Counted from the stretch's first letter, positions 1-5,887 are shown. The stretch is 6,457 bases of DNA from Fidelibacterota bacterium (GCA_022564085.1 JADFMC010000127.1:1-6457), one strand, 5' to 3'. The notes: generated by a model not told the origin, from the letters alone. Made by a program: numbers and translations.

Positions 1-1432
1 TATTCGGTAGTTCTAAGATTCGATGTATGATCGCCGAAGAGCATAAACACCGTGTCAGGATATCTCCGCTGAAGCTCAGTGATCAACATCTCCAGGGCGG
101 CATCCACGTAGTGCATACTGTTGAAGTAGTTCTGAACCAACGGCGAGTCAGATTGGAAGCTTGAAATATAATCATCAACCCCGATCAAATCAAAAGGACT
201 ATGCGAACTGAGAGTAATGATATAGGCGAAGAACGGCTCCGGTGTTGCTGCTATGATCTCAATTACCTGTCTAAAAAAATCCCGGTCCTTAAGCGTATGC
301 CAACGATCAGGATCCTCGATCTGAAACTGCTCCTTGAAGTACAGGCCTGAAAAGCCCAGCTTGCTAAATCCTTCCCGCCGGTGGTAGAGCGAGCCCTGGT
401 TGGCGTGGAAGGCCATGGTGGCGTAGTGGTTGGCGCCGAGCACTCTGGGCACACTGGGCAGTTTTTTCAGCCCCACCGCCCCCAATGAGCCTTTGTACCC
501 CAGTGGATACTGGGAGGTCAGGAAACAGAAGTCGCCGTCGGAAGTTCCCCCGGTGGAGGAGTGTTGGGCGTAAATATTATTGAAGAAGAGCTGGTTTTCG
601 CCAACCGGTTCAAGTAAGGGGTCACCGGCTGCCCCTGGTGGGTGTACCCGATTATTTCCCGGTCCAATGCTTCCACCTCAATTACAATAATATTCGGCGT
701 GCGAGCCCCGGCGGCTGTGAAAACAAGGTTACCAAGGGGAATTTCTTCCAGTGGCGCTTTGGAGCCTCCCAATCTCAGGTAGTCGGAGAAGTAGGTCCAG
801 ATGAACCCGAATTGGAGAATGCTTCCCAGATGATCCTCGCTATGCAAACGGTTTGACAGATAGATCTGTAAACGGGTCTCATTTATGTCGTATTTCCGGA
901 CCCTGTTAACTGTGGACTCAGTCTCGGCAAAGAATTGAAACACCACCATGGCGGCATAAAGCCCCAATAACAGGGCGCCGCCCCTGGCAGCCGCACCGCG
1001 TTTGGCAAAAAGGTTGGATCGCAGTGGGATTATGGCCACCGGTAGCAGCAGCAGGATGATAATATCCTTAGCCCGTGCCAGGCTGTATATCTCTGTGCCT
1101 AGATACGGTAAGAATCCTATGTTGTAGATAGAGCCCAGAGGGATGCTTGAGCCAAAGTAGCGGTAGTGCAGCAAGTTTGCCCATACGAGCAGGAAAAAGC
1201 CCATGGCCCCCACTATCCGGATCCAGGCATAGCGGGTAAGGGCCAGCAGGAACAGACTGAAGGTAGTGAAGGCGCCCAGGGCATATACGATCCGTAGGAA
1301 GTTGAAGCCCGCCAATTCGATCACCTCGAACAGGAACAACGCGTAACAGGCCGTCAGCCCAGCCTGGCCGATCAATATCCTGGGCTGGAAATCCTCCGGT
1401 ATTATTCTGAGCGCGTGTGGCCAGACATTCAT
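1..1432 (-). pseudogene. LtaS-like membrane sulfatase/phosphotransferase, frameshifted and cut by the left edge
   Basis: Resembles the LTA synthase/alkaline phosphatase-superfamily membrane enzymes: five N-terminal membrane helices and an extracytoplasmic sulfatase-fold domain that, in known members, transfers glycerol-phosphate or phosphoethanolamine to envelope polymers or lipids. The first frame (304 codons, 518-1432) has hydrophobic segments near residues 21-40, 44-66, 71-90, 118-138 and 148-168, then NIIVIEVEALD, where E254 is the likely metal ligand. That frame then drifts into low-complexity sequence. One frame over, from 599 leftwards, 199 codons stay open to the window edge and carry TGGTSDGDF (catalytic Thr codon 543-545), SSHSPF (His codon 201-203) and FGDH (Asp/His codons 27-32). 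One base is therefore missing near 599-601. The ATG at 1432 has no Shine-Dalgarno site and an in-frame stop lies just upstream. The substrate cannot be told from sequence. Family assignment is firm; whether the break is real is not. Confidence 0.85.
597..603 (-). other. Single-base frameshift in the LtaS-like gene
   Basis: Read on the minus strand, the upstream frame runs ...AAC CGG TTG GCG AAA ACC and soon leaves the family pattern. Shifting back by one base gives GAA AAC CAG CTC TTC TTC (ENQLFF), followed by the family's catalytic motifs. The junction is therefore within GGCGAAAACC. No X XXY YYZ slippery heptamer sits in the upstream frame here, so programmed -1 frameshifting is unlikely. 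A lost base, by mutation or sequencing error beside the A-run, is simplest. Confidence 0.8.
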
Positions 1433-1461
1433 GGGTATAAATTACTATCAGTCCCGGATTG

Positions 1462-1496
1462 ATCTAAATCGAGGTAAGGTCTATAGCGGTTTAGAT
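1462..1496. repeat. Imperfect inverted repeat upstream of the LtaS-like gene
   Basis: ATCTAAATC at 1462-1470 faces GGTTTAGAT at 1488-1496 across a 17 nt spacer. Eight of nine positions pair, and the ninth is a G-T wobble if transcribed rightwards. It lies 30-64 nt upstream of the start of the leftward gene, so it could be an operator or a leader hairpin. It could equally be chance in AT-rich DNA. I found no convincing -35/-10 pair in this 149 nt spacer. Confidence 0.25.
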
Positions 1497-1537
1497 TAGA
1501 TAATTTATGATTGCCTGAGAGAGCGAAGCCAAAGCAG

Positions 1538-1564
1538 GGGGATACCCTGTTACTGGGTTTCCCC
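1538..1564. terminator. Strong hairpin just downstream of the NYN gene
   Basis: GGGGATACCC (1538-1547) pairs with GGGTTTCCCC (1555-1564) around the 7 nt loop TGTTACT: nine of ten positions match, with one central T-T mismatch. It lies 17 nt past the stop of the leftward NYN gene, the usual place for a terminator. No T-tract follows on either strand; a short T-run precedes it on the minus strand. It may therefore be an imperfect terminator or an mRNA 3'-end stabiliser rather than a classical intrinsic terminator. Confidence 0.4.
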
Positions 1565-1581
1565 GAATAGAAAAACTAGCG

Positions 1582-2217
1582 TTACCAGTTAGTCGGCTTG
1601 GTGAAAGTGCCGTCTTTATCACTTAGGATGGTTGGGAACTGACAATCTCGCAGTTTATCAACGGTTATTTGATCGGCGCGATCGGCAAGATTTATCAGAA
1701 GATACGCAGGCCATCTCTTTGGTCGTGTGGTGGGGCTTAGTATCCAAATCTTAATCTGTCGTCCTTTCAAGAATTTAATTGGGGATAAAAAATCAGTATC
1801 ATTAGATATTAACACGGCGACTTCGATTTCTCCTCTATAGGCATCATCCATCATATATGTAGCTAGGTTTACGTCCGATCCTTTTTCTTCCGTTTTAAAA
1901 ACTTCAACAAAATTTACAATCCCTTTTCTGTAGTCGCCTCCACTTGGCAATCTCATATAATGACTTCTATACATCCCATAAACGATTGAAAGATTCGGAA
2001 TTGTCTTTAACGCCCTTAGGATTGCCTTTTGCCTCTCCTGAATGCCGGGATCATTCTTTCGTGGATCGACCTTTGCGGTAAAGTACCTAATGCGCTTGAT
2101 AGACAGCTCTGGGTACATCTCGTTGCATAATTTTCCAATATCAAGCCACTTGTAGATGGTATTTTTAAGTGACCCATAATACAAGCCAAAGCCATCAACA
2201 TACACGTTAGCTATCAT
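1582..2217 (-). CDS. NYN-domain (PIN-like) predicted ribonuclease
   Basis: A 211-residue protein of the NYN/LabA-DUF88 group (COG1432-like), a PIN-fold family of metal-dependent predicted RNases acting in the cytosol. It opens with VYVDGFGLYYG (acidic D8), has KTEEKGSDVNLATYMMDDAY (E110/E111, D115, D124/D125), then LISNDTDFLSPI (D140, D142), the expected acidic metal-binding set. The C-terminal QFPTILSDKDGTFTKPTNW is typical of one full-length subfamily, so the gene looks complete. The first motif normally reads DGFN; here Asn is replaced by Gly11. The start ATG has only a weak AGGG six bases upstream. Hand counts give about 37% GC over 1801-1980, far below the operon to its right, suggesting acquisition from elsewhere. 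It stands alone between spacers of 149 and 215 nt. Relatives occur in accessory and defence-rich regions, but no partner gene is visible and its target is unknown. Confidence 0.9.
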   Translation of the reverse strand: MIANVYVDGFGLYYGSLKNTIYKWLDIGKLCNEMYPELSIKRIRYFTAKVDPRKNDPGIQERQKAILRALKTIPNLSIVYGMYRSHYMRLPSGGDYRKGIVNFVEVFKTEEKGSDVNLATYMMDDAYRGEIEVAVLISNDTDFLSPIKFLKGRQIKIWILSPTTRPKRWPAYLLINLADRADQITVDKLRDCQFPTILSDKDGTFTKPTNW

Positions 2218-2270
2218 ACTCTACCCTATAAAACACAATGGCCGCCCTAGAAGCAGCGACCACGCGCCCA

Positions 2271-2287
2271 CGAGTCATGCTCGCGAG
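2271..2287. repeat. Overlapping palindromes in the NYN 5' region
   Basis: CGAGTCATGCTCG (2271-2283) is a 4-bp stem with a 5 nt loop. It overlaps the perfect 8-bp palindrome CTCGCGAG (2280-2287). The two are mutually exclusive foldings of a GC-rich patch between the candidate promoter and the start of the NYN gene. This could be an operator or a leader structure, but the arms are short and chance is quite possible. Confidence 0.2.
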
Positions 2288-2304
2288 TAGTTGAAATCTG
2301 GACT

Positions 2305-2333
2305 AACTTAGCTTATCGGTTAGCTAGAGTCAA
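2305..2333 (-). promoter_or_regulatory. Candidate promoter for the NYN gene
   Basis: On the minus strand TTGACT (2333-2328) matches the sigma-70 -35 consensus at five of six positions. A 17 nt spacer leads to TAAGTT (2310-2305), which matches the -10 at only three of six. Transcription would start near 2298 and give a leader of about 80 nt. The spacing and the 215 nt gap from the previous gene favour an independent promoter. The weak -10 keeps this tentative. Confidence 0.3.
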
Positions 2334-2432
2334 TCTTTAATCGTATCTACAACGAAACAGCTTTTAATTGGTTTCACTGACTTCACCACCACCTTTACCT
2401 ATGACATCCACAATAGTAATTACCCCGCCTCG

Positions 2433-3377
2433 CTACTCCCATTCCAGCAGATGCACTTCCCGCAGTGTCTTCAGCGACGGCACCTCGTCATCCACCCGCC
2501 CCACGATAGTACCTTCCTGAAGGTAGTACAGCGCCGGCCAGGTGTGGAAGGCCTCGAAAAAGGATTTCTGGTCAAAGCGGTAAATGGGGAAGTCGATGCC
2601 GAATTCCCGCCGAAAGCGGTCGATCTCATAGGCCGGGCTGAGGGTCACACCCAGCATGGGCAGCCCGGAGCGGGCCGCCAACTCCTTGACGTTGTTCACG
2701 GCGTTCCAGCAATGTTCGCAATTAACGGCAAAGACAAACACCAGCTTCTCTCCCTCCAGGGGGAACTGTTCATCCAACAGGCCATCAATTGGGAACAGCT
2801 CCCCCACTTGGGCCAACGAGTCGTCCTGGGCCGGTGCCTGGATGGTATAGCCGGTGTAGGTCCCGGCCAGTAGTAACAGTGCCATGAGCAGCCCCACCTG
2901 CCAGACCCGCCAGCTGCTTTCCTCCCGCCGGTGGTAATACCACACCGCCAGGGCCACCAGAACCAGGATCAGGTTCCGCACCAGGGCCAGTTGGGGGCTG
3001 GTCTGGAGGTAAGCGCCAAAGCAGCCGCAGGTTTCCAACTCGCCACCTATTATACCGGCCACCAGTAGGACCGAAAATGCGGCTAACAGGCCTATAGTGC
3101 TCAGTGCTACCAGGGCCGGGGCCATGCCGGCCAGGAGCGCCACACCCAGGGCCACCTCAACCGCCGGCATCAGCGCCGCCGGCACGCTGGTCCAGTCCGG
3201 CACATTGTACAGCGGCAGGGTGTTTAAGAAGGTCTGGGCGTCCATTACCTTCGCCAGGCCCGAGAATATAAACATTATCCCCAGCAGGAGCCTGCCGGCC
3301 AGAACCGGCCAATGGGTCCATCCGGGAAAGGGCGGTAGGGAGTCCAGGTGTTGCTGCAAGCGATCTATCCAGGACAT
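2433..3377 (-). CDS. MauE/DoxX-type membrane protein fused to a thioredoxin-like domain
   Basis: A 314-residue predicted inner-membrane redox protein. Residues about 25-148 form a four-helix MauE/DoxX-like unit containing CGCFG (C117, C119) in the loop after helix 3. A fifth helix (about 160-178) leads to a thioredoxin-like domain with the pair NCEHCW (C220, C223) and a probable cis-Pro at W280-P281. With an inside N-terminus, both cysteine pairs fall on the outer face, so electrons could pass between them. MauE-type proteins with a CxCF motif work with disulfide-handling thioredoxins in methylamine dehydrogenase maturation; related DoxX-thioredoxin fusions occur in Bacteroidota. The substrate here is unknown. 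An ATG two codons upstream (3383) and a longer open frame reaching 3533 exist, but the latter overlaps the nitrilase gene, and GGAGG eight bases before ATG 3377 decides the start. It is last in the leftward operon. Confidence 0.85.
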   Translation of the reverse strand: MSWIDRLQQHLDSLPPFPGWTHWPVLAGRLLLGIMFIFSGLAKVMDAQTFLNTLPLYNVPDWTSVPAALMPAVEVALGVALLAGMAPALVALSTIGLLAAFSVLLVAGIIGGELETCGCFGAYLQTSPQLALVRNLILVLVALAVWYYHRREESSWRVWQVGLLMALLLLAGTYTGYTIQAPAQDDSLAQVGELFPIDGLLDEQFPLEGEKLVFVFAVNCEHCWNAVNNVKELAARSGLPMLGVTLSPAYEIDRFRREFGIDFPIYRFDQKSFFEAFHTWPALYYLQEGTIVGRVDDEVPSLKTLREVHLLEWE

Positions 3378-3385
3378 GGTCATTT

Positions 3386-3390
3386 CCTCC
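3386..3390 (-). promoter_or_regulatory. Shine-Dalgarno site setting the MauE-Trx start
   Basis: GGAGG lies eight bases before ATG 3377 but only two before the in-frame ATG 3383. The spacing therefore favours the protein beginning MSWIDRL over MTMSWID or any longer version. Confidence 0.7.
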
Positions 3391-3403
3391 GTGCTAAGAG
3401 TTC

Positions 3404-3417
3404 GGTTATCGGTTATC
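3404..3417. repeat. 7-bp tandem duplication at the nitrilase/MauE-Trx junction
   Basis: GGTTATC occurs twice head to tail (3404-3410 and 3411-3417). On the coding strand this gives GATAACCGATAA, which encodes the last residues and stop of the nitrilase. With one copy only, the nitrilase frame would continue as LLDNRTLSTEEMTMSWIDRL into the membrane protein without a stop. Confidence 0.8.
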
Positions 3418-4212
3418 GAGCAAGACCTGGTAATGCTCCGGGCGGCGGTCGGCCAGCAGGTGGTTATAGGGCGTAACCTGCTTGTCATCCGCCTGGGCCG
3501 GGTCAATATCAACCGCCAGTATCTGAGGCTCATGGACCGCGGCGGAACATAACCGTTGGCCGTCGGGGGCTATCACCTGGCTGCGGCCGGTGAATTGCAA
3601 CTGCTCACCATCTAATTTGGTGTCGATGCCTACCCGGTTGGCGGTGGCGGCGAACAGGCCATTCTCCAGGCAGCGGGTGATCATGGCCTCCTGGCAGTAG
3701 GGCTGCACCAGGTTGGCCGGGTGCAGTAGCAGTTGGGCCCCCTGCAGGGCCAGGCCGCGGGCCACCTCCGGGAAACGCCAATCATAGCAGATCATCAGGC
3801 CTACCCGGGCGAAACCCAGATCGTGTACCGCCGGGGGCTGGTCACCCGCAGCAAACCATAGCTGCTCCTCGAAAAACAGATGCAACTTGCGGTATACGGT
3901 CAGCACCCCTTCCGGCCCCACCAACAGCGCCGAATTGTACAGTTGGCCGCCGGACCGCTCCACCAGTCCGCCGCAGACGAAACCTCCCCGGCTAGCCGCC
4001 AACTCCTGCAGGAAAATGGTCGTCGGGCCGCCTGGAACTTCCTCGCTCAGCCGATCCACCTGGTCTCGATTGTTGAAATAATAGCCGGTGGCAAACAGTT
4101 CCGGCAATACCAGCAAGTCGAAGGGGGTCTCTCCCACCAGTGCCCGCACCGCAGCCAGGTTTTTTGACACCTGGCCCAACAACGGTTTATTTTGCACCAG
4201 GACTAATCGCAT
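3406..4212 (-). CDS. Carbon-nitrogen hydrolase (nitrilase superfamily)
   Basis: A 268-residue cytosolic amidohydrolase, the usual length for a single-domain nitrilase-superfamily enzyme. The catalytic Glu-Lys-Cys triad is present: E38 in LLVLPELF, K109 in VYRKLHLF, and C142 in MICYDWRFPE. The second structural Glu of the family lies in FFEEQLW (114-119). Such enzymes split non-peptide C-N bonds in amides or carbamoyl compounds through a Cys-thioester intermediate. The YDWRFPE setting is shared by omega-amidase, N-carbamoyl-amine amidase and Nit-type groups, and I cannot choose among them. The ATG follows the exporter stop by 8 nt, and GGAG (4224-4227) inside the exporter's end is the only ribosome site, which suggests translational coupling. 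Operon position between an exporter and a redox protein hints that its substrate or product may be moved by the exporter, but that is inference. Confidence 0.92.
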   Translation of the reverse strand: MRLVLVQNKPLLGQVSKNLAAVRALVGETPFDLLVLPELFATGYYFNNRDQVDRLSEEVPGGPTTIFLQELAASRGGFVCGGLVERSGGQLYNSALLVGPEGVLTVYRKLHLFFEEQLWFAAGDQPPAVHDLGFARVGLMICYDWRFPEVARGLALQGAQLLLHPANLVQPYCQEAMITRCLENGLFAATANRVGIDTKLDGEQLQFTGRSQVIAPDGQRLCSAAVHEPQILAVDIDPAQADDKQVTPYNHLLADRRPEHYQVLLDNR

Positions 4213-4220
4213 AGGCTAGT

Positions 4221-5471
4221 TTACTCCGCTGTAGCCGCCGGAACCAACTTCATCATGCCGCCATGGCCCAGGCCAATCAGGCCGCATAGAGCAGCCCCCA
4301 TACCTATGGCCAGGAAAATGGCGCCGATGGGAAAGACCTCCGCCAGCGGGCCAATCAGACCAGCGGAGATGGCCGTGAGTCCCATCACTGACAGGTTGAC
4401 CATGGAAAACACCCGGCCGCGGTAATGCCCGGGGACCGCCCGCTGGATGATGGTGGTGCGGGAGATGGTGATCATGGGGATGCCGATACCGTGAATAAGG
4501 AGCAACATACAGGTCTGGGTATAGGTGGTGACCAGAAAAAGCAAACTGTAGGTGATCCCGTCCAGGATCATGCCGGTGAAAAGCACGGCCGAAGGGTTCA
4601 CCTCCCGGCCCAGGCGCCACACCACCAAGGAACCGATCAGCATCCCTCCAGCCATAAACGCTTCGATCACAGCGAAGGCCTTGAAGTCCAGTAGCAGCAC
4701 CTCCCGGACGAAAATAGGGGTACCCACAATCGCCGGTCCCATGATGAACAGGTTATTTAAAGCGGTGAGCAATATCAATAATCCCAATGCCTGTTCCCGC
4801 CGGACAAACCGCAGCCCGGCCATCATATCCGACAGGTGGCTATTGGCCCCGGTCCGGACTTTGCGAGGAATAGTCTGCCGGAAAGTGATCATCGCCAGGC
4901 AGATCAAGCTGGCGGCAAATGAGAGGGCATCCAGGGTAAACAGGTGATAGATTCCCACCAGGGCCACCAACGCCCCCGCCAGGACCGGCCCGGCCAGGTG
5001 GGCGAACTGGCCGGAAGTTGAAATAAAGGCGTTGGCCGTCGTTAAACGGTCAGGGGTCACCAGGTCCGGTACCAGGGCGTCGCGGGCTGGATAAAACAAG
5101 GTGGCAAAAGTGGCCACCAGGAAGGCGGTAATACCTAAAACAACCGGCGACGTTCCTCCCTTAAGCAGGTAGACCGCCAGTAGCGCTATGAGTAACATGC
5201 GGGCCCCGTCGGAAAACATCATCACCCGGCGCCGGTCAAACCGGTCGACCAGTACCCCCGAAAACAGGCTGAACAACACCGCCGGCAGGTAAGCGCTAAC
5301 CGCTACCAGTGAGGTGGTAGTTTTGGAGCCGGTGAGCTCCAGCACCAGCCAGGGGAGGGCAATCTGGTAGATCGCATCGCCCCCATGGGAGATAATGTGG
5401 CCGATCCAGAGCAAGACCAGGTTGCGATTTTTAAATATTCGGGGGATCATTGCGGCAGTAAATTTCCGCAT
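4221..5471 (-). CDS. MFS transporter of the DHA3 (drug/siderophore efflux-like) type
   Basis: A 416-residue inner-membrane carrier with the hydrophobic pattern of a 12-helix major facilitator. Motif A reads GVLVDRFDRRRVMMF (residues 72-86). The stretch RDALVPDLVTPDRLTTANAF (130-149), SDMMAGLRFVRRE (214-226) before the second half, and the late GRVFSMVNLSVMG segment are all typical of the proton-driven exporters grouped with EntS and MefA. The cargo cannot be predicted. The frame is open further upstream to a TTG at 5531, but that start lacks a ribosome site. ATG 5471 has AGGAC four bases upstream, whereas the ATG at 5450 has none, so 5471 is preferred. First gene of the leftward operon, transcribed divergently from the ferredoxin. 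Confidence 0.93.
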   Translation of the reverse strand: MRKFTAAMIPRIFKNRNLVLLWIGHIISHGGDAIYQIALPWLVLELTGSKTTTSLVAVSAYLPAVLFSLFSGVLVDRFDRRRVMMFSDGARMLLIALLAVYLLKGGTSPVVLGITAFLVATFATLFYPARDALVPDLVTPDRLTTANAFISTSGQFAHLAGPVLAGALVALVGIYHLFTLDALSFAASLICLAMITFRQTIPRKVRTGANSHLSDMMAGLRFVRREQALGLLILLTALNNLFIMGPAIVGTPIFVREVLLLDFKAFAVIEAFMAGGMLIGSLVVWRLGREVNPSAVLFTGMILDGITYSLLFLVTTYTQTCMLLLIHGIGIPMITISRTTIIQRAVPGHYRGRVFSMVNLSVMGLTAISAGLIGPLAEVFPIGAIFLAIGMGAALCGLIGLGHGGMMKLVPAATAE

Positions 5472-5475
5472 AACC

Positions 5476-5480
5476 GTCCT
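5476..5480 (-). promoter_or_regulatory. Shine-Dalgarno site setting the MFS start
   Basis: AGGAC lies four bases before ATG 5471. Neither the upstream TTG at 5531 nor the internal ATG at 5450 has a comparable site, so this decides the start. Confidence 0.5.
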
Positions 5481-5490
5481 GTGATGCCAC

Positions 5491-5496
5491 AATATA
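5491..5496 (-). promoter_or_regulatory. Candidate -10 box for the leftward operon
   Basis: TATATT matches the sigma-70 -10 consensus at five of six positions and would start transcription near 5484, leaving a leader of about 13 nt. The best upstream -35 (CCTGAT, 17 nt away) is poor. It overlaps no gene if the exporter starts at 5471. If the exporter started at the TTG at 5531, this box would lie inside the gene. Confidence 0.25.
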
Positions 5497-5513
5497 GAAT
5501 CCGATTTTGATTG

Positions 5514-5525
5514 ATCAGGATCAGG
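5514..5525. repeat. Tandem ATCAGG pair in the divergent control region
   Basis: ATCAGG occurs twice in succession, the first copy overlapping the palindrome TGATCA (5512-5517). It lies between the two divergent starts, around the expected -35 of the leftward promoter, so it could be part of a regulator site. It is short and may be chance. Confidence 0.2.
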
Positions 5526-5548
5526 AGGCAAAAGTAACTTTGAAGGCC

Positions 5549-5568
5549 TGGGATTGCAAATGATCCCA
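5549..5568. promoter_or_regulatory. Dyad-symmetric element in the divergent control region
   Basis: TGGGAT (5549-5554) and ATCCCA (5563-5568) form a perfect 6-bp inverted repeat around TGCAAATG. It lies 41 nt before the ferredoxin start and overlaps TTGCAA (5554-5559), the nearest thing to a -35 on the plus strand. It may be an operator shared by the two divergent units, or a leader hairpin. No regulator gene is in the window. Confidence 0.35.
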
Positions 5569-5608
5569 TTTTACCGTTGGATAACAATTTCTAAGGAGGA
5601 GAGTTCTG

Positions 5609-5887
5609 ATGACCTACATTATCGCGGAGCCATGCGTTGATACCTGCGATTACGGCTGCGTGGAAGTATGCCCGGTCGATTGTATCCACCCCGATGAAGG
5701 TTGGGAGAAGGGCGATGATCCTGCCGGTCACATGTTGTATATTGACCCCGAAGAGTGTATTGACTGTGGGGCCTGTGAGCCCGAATGTCCGGTAGAGGCG
5801 ATCTTCGAGGAAGACGCGGTGCCGGAGGAATGGAACAAGTATATTAAGATCAACTATGAATTCTTTGGCCGGGAGTTTTCAGCCTAG
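5609..5887 (+). CDS. Two-cluster bacterial-type ferredoxin (7Fe or 8Fe)
   Basis: A 92-residue soluble electron carrier. Cysteines C9, C17, C21 and the block CIDCGACEPECP (C50, C53, C56, C60) match the FdxA/Azotobacter FdI pattern, in which C9, C17 and C60 would hold a [3Fe-4S] cluster and C21, C50, C53 and C56 a [4Fe-4S] cluster. The tail EDAVPEEWNKYIKIN also fits this family. Extra cysteines C13 and C25 make a series spaced every four residues (9, 13, 17, 21, 25). C13 sits inside the usual C-x7-C gap, so cluster 1 could be 3Fe or 4Fe. The loop between cluster halves (26-49) is acidic and somewhat long. A strong AAGGAGG (5593-5599) lies nine bases before the ATG. It is divergent from the exporter operon and followed 138 nt later by an Mrp ATPase gene. 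Confidence 0.95.
   Translation: MTYIIAEPCVDTCDYGCVEVCPVDCIHPDEGWEKGDDPAGHMLYIDPEECIDCGACEPECPVEAIFEEDAVPEEWNKYIKINYEFFGREFSA

Noticed and set aside
597..603. Programmed -1 ribosomal frameshifting to join the two halves of the LtaS-like protein.
   Set aside because: In the upstream frame there is no X XXY YYZ slippery heptamer, and I saw no obvious downstream pseudoknot. LtaS-type genes are not known to use recoding.
638..856. An open frame of 72 codons on the plus strand opposite the LtaS-like gene.
   Set aside because: It lies entirely antisense to well-conserved coding sequence and shows no recognisable domain; treated as a shadow frame. The same holds for the other antisense frames over the operon and mrp.
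1587..2308. AGTTAGTC (1587-1594) and GACTAACT (2301-2308) form inverted 8-mers bracketing the NYN gene, suggesting mobile-element ends.
   Set aside because: The left copy is part of the NYN coding end, the match stops after eight bases, and several such 8-mer pairs are expected by chance over 700 bp. No target duplication or transposase is seen.
3378..3533. A longer start for the MauE-thioredoxin protein, adding about 50 residues.
   Set aside because: The extension lies mostly inside the nitrilase gene in another frame, has no membrane or family character, and the ribosome site points to ATG 3377.
5524..5564. A seven-codon leader peptide (TTG start at 5540, GGAGG upstream) before the ferredoxin gene.
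   Set aside because: It has a TTG start at 11 nt spacing, no run of regulatory codons, and no clear terminator/antiterminator pair after it.
5579..5591. GGATAACAATTTC just before the ferredoxin ribosome site is identical to half of the E. coli lac operator region.
   Set aside because: The other half-site (AATTGTGAGC) is absent, the flanks are unlike vector sequence, and the match continues directly into a native-looking AAGGAGG. Most likely coincidence.
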